Shown in pieces: positions 1 through 8,114 of a DNA stretch of 64,000 bases. Within the stretch, counting starts at the first letter, position 1. The number at the start of each line of letters is the position of its first letter. A program made the position numbers and the translations under genes. Origin of the DNA: 2-12-FULL-35-15 sp036386835 (lineage in GTDB: Bacteria > Bacteroidota > Bacteroidia > 2-12-FULL-35-15); the NCBI GenBank assembly GCA_036386835.1, contig DASVUX010000051.1, positions 1 through 64,000 of the forward strand, in the 5' to 3' direction. The notes below the pieces were generated by a model. It did no database searches. It was not told the origin of the DNA and saw only the letters and a list, made by a program, of their open reading frames with translations.

Positions 1-996
1 TATACATGGAGCCCGGGAGCAACTTCTACAGGTACGAACACTGCTGACGCATCTCCCGCAACAACTACAACATACACGGTGACGGGAGCCAATGGTACAT
101 GTACCAGCACCGCTGTTTCTACAATCACTGTAAATCCTATACCTGTTGTAACTGTTACCTCACCGACAATCTGTGCCGGTCAGACAGCTACAATGACGGC
201 TTCAGGTGCCACATCCTATACATGGAGCGCTGGTGCCACATCAACCGGTGTAAGTACAGCCGATGCATCTCCGGCATCGACCACATCTTATACTGTAACC
301 GGAACTTCGGCAGGCTGCTCAAGCACTGCGGTTGGTACTGTTACGGTTGCACCTTCGTTAAATATTACTGTTAATTCACCTACAATATGTGCTGGTGAAA
401 CAGCCAATTTAAGTGCTTCAGGCGCAACATCATATACCTGGACATCAGGGGCAGCTTCTACCGGTGTGAATACTGCTGATGCAACACCTGCTTCCACTAC
501 ATCTTATACAGTGACCGGCACTACCGGAACTTGTACAGGCACCGCTGTCTCAACAGTAACTGTGAATCCTTTGCCTCCCGTTACCGTAACATCGGCCACC
601 GTATGTAACGGAACTACAGCAACATTAACAGCCGCAGGCGCAACTTCTTATACATGGTCAGCTGGCGCAACATCAACAGGTACCAATACAGCTAGTGCAT
701 CACCATCCGGTACAACATCATACACTGTTACAGGAACTGAACTTGGCTGTACTCAAACTGCGGTCGGAACGGTTACTGTTAATCCCATACCAACTGTAAC
801 CGTAAACTCTCCTTCGATCTGCCCGGGCTCAACCGCTCAGTTAACGGCAGGCGGGGCTACATCTTACACATGGAGTGCGGGCGCGGTTTCAACCGGACCT
901 AATACAGCTGATGCCACTCCGGCTTCCACTACTTCTTATACAGTAACAGGGACTTCGCTCGGATGCTCTAATACCGCTGTTTCTACAGTAACTGTT
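1..996 (+). repeat. Tandem 216-bp coding repeats (Ig-like units)
   Basis: Four complete units of exactly 216 bp start at 133, 349, 565 and 781, with the end of another at 1-132. Each encodes one 72-residue Ig-like domain. Core stretches such as the codons for GATSYTW and TTSYTVTGT are close to identical at DNA level, so the array looks recently expanded or homogenised. It probably continues upstream of the window. Confidence 0.9.
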
Positions 997-3033
997 AACA
1001 CAACATTAACGGTAAATGCAGGAGTTGCGGACAGCGTATGCTTCGGGGAAAGCGCTAACCTTTCTGCATCTCCGAACGGGGCGAATTACCAGTTTGCATG
1101 GTCGCCTGCAGCGAGCTTGAACAATGCTACAATCTTCAACCCGGTTGCCACACCAACTGTTACGACTACTTACACTGTAGCTGTGACAGACCCTAACGGC
1201 TGCATGGGCTCAGGTACAGTAACTGTATTTGCTAATCCACAGATAAATCTTGCAATTGCAGGGTTACCTGCTTCCTGCTTTGGAAGTTGTGACGGACAGA
1301 CCATTGTTATCCCGAGCGGAGGCTCTAATGATTTCAGCGGAAGCAATGCTTTCAGCTGGAGCGGGGGCTGCACTACTGCTGCATGCCAGCAATGTGAAGG
1401 TTCATACACTGTAACTGTAACAGACTCCTGGGGCTGTACGGCTACGGGATCGGCAACAGTAACAGAACCGACAGCGGTAACGGCAACAACCACACAAGTT
1501 AACGTGGACTGTGCAGGAGCCTGCAATGGTACTGCTACAGCTACTCCAACAGGAGGTACACCAAGCGCTTCAGGAACTTATAATTATTCATGGAACACCA
1601 GCCCGGTTCAGACCACTCAAACGGCTACAGGATTGTGTGCGGGCTCATACACGTGCACCATCACCGATGCTAACGGCTGTTCACCTTCAGCTCCGGTTGT
1701 GGTGACCATCACTGAACCACCGGTACTAACTATTGCAAACATTTCGGATATCACGATCTGTAACAACGGCAACACAGTTATTAATACAAGTGTGGTTGGC
1801 GGTACAGGCACCTATACTTATGCATGGTCACCTGCAACGGGTTTAAACAGTGCTACATCAGCCAATCCAACCGCTGCCCCTGCAAGTGACGAAACTTACA
1901 CTGTTGTGGTTTCTGATCAGAATTCCTGTACCACACAAACAACGGTTACAGTTTTTGTAAATCCTGCATTACAGGTTACTACAGCCGGAACAGCTTCCAT
2001 ATGCCCCGGCTTTTCCACTCCTCTTTCTGCCACAGCTTCTGCCGGTGCGGGATCAGGATACGGATATTCTTGGTCACCTGCAGCGGGACTTGATAATGCT
2101 TTGAGCGCTACACCTGTGGCTACACCTACTGTAACTACAACATACACTGTAACTGCAACTGATCCATGCTCACCGCCGGTAACTGCAACTGTCACCGTGA
2201 CTGTAAATCCTCTTCCTGTGCCTGTCATCGCTTCAGGGCCTGTTAGCGGATGTGTGCCGCATTGTGTAACATTCAGTGATGCATCAACCATCTCTTCAGG
2301 ATCCATCGTAGGATGGAGCTGGAACTTCGGTGATGCTGCCAACACAACCGGTCCCGGATTAGGGCAGACCCCTTCTTATTGCTTCACGACTGCGGGATCT
2401 TATACAGTTACCCTTACAGACACCTCTAATGCCGGTTGTATCGCAACCAGCACTATACCTTACGTAATTACAGCCAACCCGATCCCTGAAGCTGCATTCA
2501 CGGCACCGCTCTCTACGAGCATATTCACACCGGTAGTTCAATACACGGATGAATCAACAATTTCTTCGGGAAGCATCGTAAGCTGGGACTGGGCGTTCGG
2601 GGACTTCCTGGCAACAGGGGATGACGACAGCAGCCATTTACAGAACCCTGACCATACTTTCTCCGAAATAGGAACGTATTGCGCAGAGCTGGTAGTCACC
2701 AGCAACGCTGGCTGCCAGGACGTGACTACATTATGTATTGTAATAGACCCGGAATTCACATTCTTCATTCCGAATGCATTCTCACCGAACGATGATGGAA
2801 TAAATGATGAATTTTACGGTAAAGGTGAATACATCCAGAAATACGAGATGAATATATTTGACCGTTGGGGTAACCTGATCTTCCACGCTGATGACATCAA
2901 TGAGCATTGGGACGGCAGGGCGAATAACGGATCAGAAGTGGCGCAGGAGGATGTGTACGTGTATGTTGTTAAGCTGACCGACAACCATAGCAAGCTTCAT
3001 AAATACATCGGTACAGTAACCATTGTAAAATAA
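1..3033 (+). CDS. Repeat-rich exported adhesin-like protein with T9SS type B sorting domain (5' truncated)
   Basis: The frame is open from base 1, so the gene starts upstream of the window; 1010 residues are visible. Residues 1 to about 332 are tandem 72-residue Ig-like units (CHU_C-associated Ig type), each with a Cys near its start (ICAG/ICPG) and a second in a GC(S/T) motif. About 420 to 575 hold two SprB-like repeats (CFGSCDGQ; CAGACNGT). Another Ig-like stretch follows, then two PKD domains at about 742 to 918 (WSWNFGD; WDWAFGD). The last 90 residues are the gliding-motility-associated C-terminal domain, beginning FIIPNAFSPNDDGIND in family terms and FFIPNAFSPNDDGINDEF here, which targets proteins to the type IX secretion system. 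Probable role: secreted or surface-attached adhesin or gliding-related protein. Family of domains is certain; ligand is unknown. A strong hairpin terminator follows. Confidence 0.9.
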   Translation, partial: YTWSPGATSTGTNTADASPATTTTYTVTGANGTCTSTAVSTITVNPIPVVTVTSPTICAGQTATMTASGATSYTWSAGATSTGVSTADASPASTTSYTVTGTSAGCSSTAVGTVTVAPSLNITVNSPTICAGETANLSASGATSYTWTSGAASTGVNTADATPASTTSYTVTGTTGTCTGTAVSTVTVNPLPPVTVTSATVCNGTTATLTAAGATSYTWSAGATSTGTNTASASPSGTTSYTVTGTELGCTQTAVGTVTVNPIPTVTVNSPSICPGSTAQLTAGGATSYTWSAGAVSTGPNTADATPASTTSYTVTGTSLGCSNTAVSTVTVNTTLTVNAGVADSVCFGESANLSASPNGANYQFAWSPAASLNNATIFNPVATPTVTTTYTVAVTDPNGCMGSGTVTVFANPQINLAIAGLPASCFGSCDGQTIVIPSGGSNDFSGSNAFSWSGGCTTAACQQCEGSYTVTVTDSWGCTATGSATVTEPTAVTATTTQVNVDCAGACNGTATATPTGGTPSASGTYNYSWNTSPVQTTQTATGLCAGSYTCTITDANGCSPSAPVVVTITEPPVLTIANISDITICNNGNTVINTSVVGGTGTYTYAWSPATGLNSATSANPTAAPASDETYTVVVSDQNSCTTQTTVTVFVNPALQVTTAGTASICPGFSTPLSATASAGAGSGYGYSWSPAAGLDNALSATPVATPTVTTTYTVTATDPCSPPVTATVTVTVNPLPVPVIASGPVSGCVPHCVTFSDASTISSGSIVGWSWNFGDAANTTGPGLGQTPSYCFTTAGSYTVTLTDTSNAGCIATSTIPYVITANPIPEAAFTAPLSTSIFTPVVQYTDESTISSGSIVSWDWAFGDFLATGDDDSSHLQNPDHTFSEIGTYCAELVVTSNAGCQDVTTLCIVIDPEFTFFIPNAFSPNDDGINDEFYGKGEYIQKYEMNIFDRWGNLIFHADDINEHWDGRANNGSEVAQEDVYVYVVKLTDNHSKLHKYIGTVTIVK

Positions 3034-3050
3034 AAGCAAGTGTAGAAATT

Positions 3051-3085
3051 AAAAAGCCCTCCCGTAAAATACGGGAGGGCTTTTT
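3051..3085. terminator. Bidirectional hairpin terminator
   Basis: A perfect 15-bp stem (aaaaagccctcccgt / acgggagggcttttt) with a 5-base loop lies between the convergent adhesin gene and pdhB. It has a T run on both strands, so it can end transcription from either side. Confidence 0.9.
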
Positions 3086-3105
3086 AATTATAGGAAGAAA
3101 AAATA

Positions 3106-4089
3106 CTATTTGTTTACATACATCACTTCTTTTACCGCCTTAACAACCCGTGCTGCATTTGGCAAAGAAGCTTCAATGAGAGTAGGTGCATAAGGCAAAG
3201 GAACATCTGCGGCAGTAACGCGCAGCACCGGAGCATCAAGGTAATCAAATGCATCCTTCTGAACTTTGAAAGCGATCTCGGAAGAGATGGATGCCAAAGG
3301 CCAGGCCTCTTCAACAATTACCAGCCTGTTTGTTTTTTTAACCGAAGTTATTATCGCGTTATAATCAATAGGACGTACTGTCCTGAGATCGATGACCTCA
3401 GCGCTGATGCCTTCCTTTTCAAGTTCAGCGGCAGCGATCATGGCCTGCTTTATGATCTTACCGAAAGATACGATCGTAACGTCCTTGCCTTCCTTCTTGA
3501 TATCTGCAACCCCTATCGGGATCAAATATTCTCCTTCAGGAACCTCGCCCTTATCGCCATACATCTGCTCACTTTCCATGAAGATAACCGGGTCATTATC
3601 CCGGATTGCAGATTTCAACAGGCCTTTCGCATCATAAGGATTTGAAGGAACAACTACTTTTAAACCCGGGCAGTTTGCATACCAGTTCTCAAAAGCCTGG
3701 GAATGCTGTGAACTTAACATACCTGCAGAAGCTGTAGGACCGCGGAAAACCATCGGGCATGAAAACTGTCCGCCACTCATGCTCTTCATTTTTGCTGCCG
3801 AGTTGATGATCTGGTCGATCGCAACAAGGGAAAAGTTGAAGGTCATGAATTCAACGATCGGGCGTAACCCGTTTGTAGCCGCGCCAACTGCAATACCGGC
3901 AAAACCCAGCTCAGCGATAGGCGTATCAATGATCCGCTTAGCACCAAATTCAGTGAGCATACCTTTACTTACTTTATAGGCACCGTTATATTCAGCGACT
4001 TCCTCGCCCATCAAGAATATTTTTTCATCCCTGCGCATTTCTTCGCTCATTGCTTCACGAAGTGCTTCACGAAATTCGATTGTTCTCAT
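3106..4089 (-). CDS. pdhB: Pyruvate dehydrogenase E1 component subunit beta
   Basis: 327 residues, full length for the beta subunit of the heterotetrameric E1 enzyme. Together with E1 alpha it decarboxylates pyruvate using thiamine diphosphate and passes the acetyl group to the lipoyl domain of E2. The N-terminal Pyr domain begins MRTIEFREALREAMSEEM and contains the family motifs FLMGEEVAEYNGAYKVS, DTPIAELGF and GLRPIVEFM. The C-terminal transketolase domain contains VVIEEAW-like VIVEEAWPLAS and VTAADVPLPYAPTLE-like motifs. No alpha subunit, E2 or E3 gene lies in the window, so the complex is encoded at separate loci. A TAAATTTG -7 element lies 25 bases upstream of the start. Confidence 0.95.
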   Translation of the reverse strand: MRTIEFREALREAMSEEMRRDEKIFLMGEEVAEYNGAYKVSKGMLTEFGAKRIIDTPIAELGFAGIAVGAATNGLRPIVEFMTFNFSLVAIDQIINSAAKMKSMSGGQFSCPMVFRGPTASAGMLSSQHSQAFENWYANCPGLKVVVPSNPYDAKGLLKSAIRDNDPVIFMESEQMYGDKGEVPEGEYLIPIGVADIKKEGKDVTIVSFGKIIKQAMIAAAELEKEGISAEVIDLRTVRPIDYNAIITSVKKTNRLVIVEEAWPLASISSEIAFKVQKDAFDYLDAPVLRVTAADVPLPYAPTLIEASLPNAARVVKAVKEVMYVNK

Positions 4090-4113
4090 TTTTCTGATTT
4101 GTTTATTGGGTCA

Positions 4114-4121
4114 CAAATTTA
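4114..4121 (-). promoter_or_regulatory. Putative -7 promoter element for pdhB
   Basis: On the minus strand this reads TAAATTTG, matching the Bacteroidota TAnnTTTG element. It predicts a short leader of about 20 bases. No TTTG was found at the expected -33 position, so support is partial. Confidence 0.4.
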
Positions 4122-4178
4122 ATGATTTTATCGGATGATTGCGAACTGTTTTAAGAAGAACTCAGCGTTCCCCCACTA

Positions 4179-4559
4179 TTACTTCCTCTTATTTAATGCG
4201 TATAGAATTCCCGAGGAAATCCCGATCATTACTATTGCGGCAATGATCATTGAATTTTCTTTCTGAAGGATCCCGATAACAAGATCGCCAACAAACATGA
4301 CCAGGAAAAAAACATAAGTAACCGTCAGCATAGGAACAGATTTTTTAAATGCTGAATACGCAAAGATTACACCCAGGGCGAACTGCCGGGCAGCCCACAT
4401 ATAAAACAGGTAGTGAACACCTTTTGCACTTAGATCAACCGTATCTGCTACTGACCCGGGGGAATAGCATAATGAAAAACCAACCATAATTTCCAGCAAT
4501 GCAAAAATTCCGGATACAATAAGGATCCATTTTGGTAGTGATCTTTGTACTTCAGTCAT
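4179..4559 (-). CDS. Small four-helix membrane protein of unknown function
   Basis: 126 residues with about four hydrophobic segments (roughly 10-30, 48-66, 73-95, 102-121). The C-terminus is basic (ALNKRK). There are no recognisable catalytic motifs. The arrangement resembles small DUF4345-like or other bacterial four-TM integral membrane families, but I cannot assign one. It stands alone between pdhB and a lipoprotein gene, all on the minus strand, with 89 bp to the pdhB start, so co-transcription with its neighbours is not obvious. A plausible real gene because length, start and hydrophobic pattern are all coherent. Confidence 0.7.
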   Translation of the reverse strand: MTEVQRSLPKWILIVSGIFALLEIMVGFSLCYSPGSVADTVDLSAKGVHYLFYMWAARQFALGVIFAYSAFKKSVPMLTVTYVFFLVMFVGDLVIGILQKENSMIIAAIVMIGISSGILYALNKRK

Positions 4560-4730
4560 GGTGTTTTATTTTATTTTGCTACCTGTTTAACTGTATCCAC
4601 TGGTTAATGCATTCAACCTTTAAACATTATAAATGTACAAATGGAATGTGTAAATTCAATAAAAAAACCTGATTCCGGCTGGCAGACGATGTATTATAAT
4701 CCGGCTTGCCGGATCTGTGACAGCCAAACT

Positions 4731-5294
4731 TCACTTTTTCTCTTTATTCAGATATTCTTCGTAAGATTGAACGTATCTTTTATTACCAGGAACAACGAGG
4801 TGCCTTTTGGCATATGCCCTCCCTCCGGCATGTATAAACCCCGTGACAATTCTCTTTCCGTTAATATGGGAATCAGCGAGTTTTTTTGTCCGGCCTTTTA
4901 TTCTTTCGGGTTGTTTTTGGGCCTTCTGATAAGCCGTTTCCAATTCGGCTTTTACAGATTGATCACCAAACCTGTAAAGATTTGCGATTGCCCAGGATGA
5001 ATGCCAGATGTTAAAATCGCTTTGCATGCTATCGATACGTCTTAGGTACAGGTCTGCGATTATCCGTGCCTGTGAAGGTGTTATCACCTGATCGCGGAGG
5101 ACCCAGATCCCTAAGGATTGGCTGCCGCTTTTCTTTTTCATCTCATCCTTTGAGATTTTCAGGGTTTCATCTATATCAACATTTTTAACAAGTGCAGGTT
5201 TTTGCCTTGTGTGCATGGATAAGAAACAGGAGCTGAGCAATAAACTCATCGAAGAAACCAATAAGCAGCATCGGATAATTGTTATATATTTCAT
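4731..5294 (-). CDS. Hypothetical lipoprotein
   Basis: 187 residues. The N-terminus is a lipoprotein signal peptide with lipobox LLSSC (Cys at about residue 22), so the mature protein should be lipid-anchored to the envelope. The rest is basic and mixed alpha, with a segment KGRTKKLADSHINGKRIVTGF and a Lys-rich C-terminus. I recognise no domain. It has no close operon partner: about 170 bp separate it from the downstream membrane protein gene and about 200 bp from lhgO upstream, which is divergent. Confidence 0.65.
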   Translation of the reverse strand: MKYITIIRCCLLVSSMSLLLSSCFLSMHTRQKPALVKNVDIDETLKISKDEMKKKSGSQSLGIWVLRDQVITPSQARIIADLYLRRIDSMQSDFNIWHSSWAIANLYRFGDQSVKAELETAYQKAQKQPERIKGRTKKLADSHINGKRIVTGFIHAGGRAYAKRHLVVPGNKRYVQSYEEYLNKEKK

Positions 5295-5471
5295 TTTAGT
5301 GGAGTTTTTTAACCCGCATATTCAATGACTTCACCGGGAAGAGTTCCAGGATGAAGGTTGAAAATTATATGCCATTATAACGGGAAAGGCCCTTGATCAA
5401 CTAAGCCTTTTTACGAGAGTTGCGTTAAACTCCAATGATATAACAGGCATGATTCGCGCCATGCAGGCGGA

Positions 5472-5487
5472 TATTTTTGTATTTTTG
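5472..5487 (+). promoter_or_regulatory. Tandem -7-like elements upstream of lhgO
   Basis: Two overlapping-phase copies of TATTTTTG occur back to back (5472-5479 and 5480-5487), 15 bases before the GTG start of lhgO. Both match TAnnTTTG. No clear -33 TTTG is present upstream. Confidence 0.4.
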
Positions 5488-5502
5488 TGAAAATAAATTT
5501 CT

Positions 5503-6723
5503 GTGGAAAACAATCAATTCGACATTATCGTTGTTGGCGGAGGCATAGTAGGATTAGCATCTGCTTACAAGATTAATCTTAAATATCCAGGCAAAAGGAT
5601 TCTTGTTCTTGAAAAGGAAAAAGAAGTGGCGGCCCATCAAACCGGCCATAATTCCGGTGTGATCCATTCGGGGCTTTATTACAAACCGGGCTCCTATAAA
5701 GCGAAGAACTGTGTGGACGGAAGGCGTGAGCTGGTTGCTTTCGCGAAAGAGCACCATATAAAACATGATATCTGCGGAAAGATCGTTGTCGCTACGGATG
5801 CTTCCGAACTTGCACACATGAACAAGGTCTTTCATAACGGCTTGGCGAATGGCGTTGAAGGTGTTGAGAAAATAGATGCGAAACGAATAAAAGAGATTGA
5901 ACCATATTGCGTTGGTATCGAAGGCCTTTGGGTTCCGTGTACCGGGATCATCGACTATGCGGATGTCGCCCGGAAATACGTTGAACTGATCCATGCTAAA
6001 TTTCCCGGCAGCAAAGTTTTAACAAGTCACGAAGTCACTGCTTTTGAAAAACACGAAGGTTTTACAAATGTGATCACACCTAAAGGAACTTTCAAAGGAA
6101 CTTACATTATCACCTGTGCAGGGCTCCAAAGCGACCGCATTGCGAAAAAGGAAGGTGCAAAAGTGGATACCGCTATCGTGGGTTTCCGGGGTGATTATTT
6201 TGACCTTACCGATAAAGGCTTGAGTAAGGTAAAGAACCTGATCTATCCTGTCCCCAATCCAAAATATCCTTTTCTGGGTGTCCACTTCACCCGCATGATC
6301 CAGGGAGGCACGGAATGCGGCCCAAACGCAGTTTTCGTTTTTAAACGCGAAGGTTATGGGAAAACCGACTTCTCCGTGAAAGATACTGCCGAAGCATTTG
6401 CTTTTGGAGGCACCTGGAAATTCTTTGCCAAGAATATGAAATTCGGATGGGATGAATACCGGGGTGCTTTCTCCAAAACTTTTTTCCTGAAACGGTTGCG
6501 CAAGCTGATCCCTTCGCTTGAAATGGATGACCTGAAACCCGGCCGTGCCGGTGTGCGGGCTATGGCGCTCGCACCGGAAGGCGAGATGATCGATGATTTC
6601 AAGATCGAAGTAAACGGCAATGCCATCCATGTCCTGAACGCCCCTTCCCCCGCTGCAACTTCATCACTTGCAATTGGTAGGGCAATAGAACTGATGGCTA
6701 CTGAACATTTTAATCTTAAATAG
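5503..6723 (+). CDS. lhgO: L-2-hydroxyglutarate oxidase (LhgO/YgaF family)
   Basis: 406 residues, the usual family length. This FAD enzyme oxidises L-2-hydroxyglutarate to 2-oxoglutarate and passes electrons to the quinone pool. Visible features are the N-terminal dinucleotide-binding motif VVGGGIVGLASAY, the family motif HNSGVIHSGLYYKPGS just after it, the segment CGKIVVAT, and the C-terminal FAD contact region (PGRAGVRA, NAPSPAATSSLAIG). The start is GTG, chosen because it gives the standard N-terminus two residues before the beta strand. It heads a run of three plus-strand genes: its TAG stop is followed immediately by the TTG start of a hydrolase gene, and a DoxX-like gene follows 2 bp after that. 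Confidence 0.92.
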   Translation: MENNQFDIIVVGGGIVGLASAYKINLKYPGKRILVLEKEKEVAAHQTGHNSGVIHSGLYYKPGSYKAKNCVDGRRELVAFAKEHHIKHDICGKIVVATDASELAHMNKVFHNGLANGVEGVEKIDAKRIKEIEPYCVGIEGLWVPCTGIIDYADVARKYVELIHAKFPGSKVLTSHEVTAFEKHEGFTNVITPKGTFKGTYIITCAGLQSDRIAKKEGAKVDTAIVGFRGDYFDLTDKGLSKVKNLIYPVPNPKYPFLGVHFTRMIQGGTECGPNAVFVFKREGYGKTDFSVKDTAEAFAFGGTWKFFAKNMKFGWDEYRGAFSKTFFLKRLRKLIPSLEMDDLKPGRAGVRAMALAPEGEMIDDFKIEVNGNAIHVLNAPSPAATSSLAIGRAIELMATEHFNLK

Positions 6724-7641
6724 TTGAAGCAGTCAATTTCCATCCTGTTTATTATATGCCTCCATACTTTCATCTGGAGTGCAAATGACACTGTGCCGTA
6801 TATAAAGGCAAAGGGGATTAAATCCGCCATTCTTGAGAGGTCTTATAAAGCTTACAATGCTTATAGCGTAACCATCGATGCCTTCGACCCCAGTACGGGC
6901 GAGGAAATGACAGTGCGTGTGCACTTTTTTGAAAATAAGAAAAAAGGCAATCTCCCGCTGCTGATCATTGTACCGCCTATAAACGGGGTTAGTTACAGGG
7001 AAAAGAATGTCAGTGATCATTTTATCAGGCGGGGCTATCACACTGTTGTGATCGAACCAGTGAAAAATGTGTCTGACAACTCAATACCACTCAGGGATTT
7101 TCAGAAGAACCTCCTGTGTTTTGTGGGAGCTATCCGTTCGGCCATTGATGTGTTTTCAGAGAAGGAACAGATCGACCCTAAAAACATCTTTATCTGGGGT
7201 GCCAGCATGGGTGCGATACACAGCAGCATTGTAGTAAGTGTTGATATGCGTGTAAATGCAGCCATACTTATTGTGGGCGGGGCTTCCATTACTGATATTG
7301 TTACCGAATCAACGCAGCGGCATGTAACACGATACCGCAATACAAGGATGCTTGCAGAGAATATCAGCTCCACTGAAGAATTCCGCAGCAGGCTGAAAGA
7401 ACACATGTATTGCGAAGTCCCCGCTTTTGCCACGAAAAGAAATGCGTCTGACCTTTTCTTTGTAGTCGCCCTGAAAGATTCGAGCGTGCCCACAAAGTAC
7501 CAGGTGAAGCTTGCAAATGCATTTCCCGGGACACCTACCATCAGGGAGTACAACTCACCGCATGCAAAAACATTATTAAGGGCCCATGCTTCACCTCTTG
7601 AACAGTATTCCAACTTCATAAACAGTAAACTGAAACATTAA
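6724..7641 (+). CDS. Secreted alpha/beta hydrolase
   Basis: 305 residues with a cleavable-looking signal peptide (residues 1-20, ending FIWSA). The nucleophile elbow is GASMGA (G-x-S-x-G), at about residue 160, preceded by the strand NIFIW. The likely acid is in FFVVALKDSSVPTKYQ and the His in NSPHAKTLL, so the catalytic triad appears complete. It resembles dienelactone-hydrolase or esterase-like proteins of the alpha/beta fold; the substrate is unknown. The start is a TTG directly abutting the TAG stop of lhgO. No ATG occurs early enough to keep the signal peptide, which supports this start and implies translational coupling to lhgO. Confidence 0.75.
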   Translation: MKQSISILFIICLHTFIWSANDTVPYIKAKGIKSAILERSYKAYNAYSVTIDAFDPSTGEEMTVRVHFFENKKKGNLPLLIIVPPINGVSYREKNVSDHFIRRGYHTVVIEPVKNVSDNSIPLRDFQKNLLCFVGAIRSAIDVFSEKEQIDPKNIFIWGASMGAIHSSIVVSVDMRVNAAILIVGGASITDIVTESTQRHVTRYRNTRMLAENISSTEEFRSRLKEHMYCEVPAFATKRNASDLFFVVALKDSSVPTKYQVKLANAFPGTPTIREYNSPHAKTLLRAHASPLEQYSNFINSKLKH

Positions 7642-7643
7642 AT

Positions 7644-8000
7644 ATGCAAACGCTCCTGCTCTGTTTAATGTCGCTGATCTACTTTGCAGCAGGCGTGTAT
7701 CATTTTGTGAATCCCAAAATGTACATGAGGATCATGCCTTCGTGGATACCCTTTCATTTACCCCTTGTCTATCTCAGCGGTGCTGCCGAAATAATTGTTG
7801 CGGTACTCCTGCTCCCTGAGAGCACAAGACCGCTTGGTGCATGGCTAACCATCGCGTTACTGATCGCTGTTTTTCCTGCGAATGTTCAGATGGCTGTCAA
7901 CCTCTGGCAAAAACAGCATCCGCGGCTTTGGATCGCTCTGGCAAGAATCCCCCTTCAGCTGGTATTGATCTATTGGGCATGGATCTATACGAAAAACTAA
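7644..8000 (+). CDS. DoxX-like small membrane protein
   Basis: 118 residues with four hydrophobic helices. The pattern at the N-terminus (LIYFAAGVYHFVNPKMYMRIMP), the second helix LVYLSGAAEIIVAVLLL, and the loop RPLGAW are typical of the DoxX / DoxD-like membrane family. Function in this family is poorly defined (links to quinone and redox homeostasis have been proposed). It begins 2 bp after the hydrolase stop and is the last gene of the three-gene lhgO cluster. No terminator hairpin was seen after it. Confidence 0.75.
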   Translation: MQTLLLCLMSLIYFAAGVYHFVNPKMYMRIMPSWIPFHLPLVYLSGAAEIIVAVLLLPESTRPLGAWLTIALLIAVFPANVQMAVNLWQKQHPRLWIALARIPLQLVLIYWAWIYTKN

Positions 8001-8057
8001 AAATTGTTTACACCGCGTTTTTAGCTCCGCCCGATTCATCCTGCTTATCAAAAGCCT

Positions 8058-8065
8058 TATCTTTG
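8058..8065 (+). promoter_or_regulatory. Putative -7 element for the barrel protein gene
   Basis: TATCTTTG matches TAnnTTTG and lies 49 bases before the ATG at 8115. No -33 TTTG at the right distance was found. Confidence 0.35.
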
Positions 8066-8114
8066 TTCTATTAAACCCTGATCACCTGTCAGAGTCTTTA
8101 TCAAAACGTATTCA

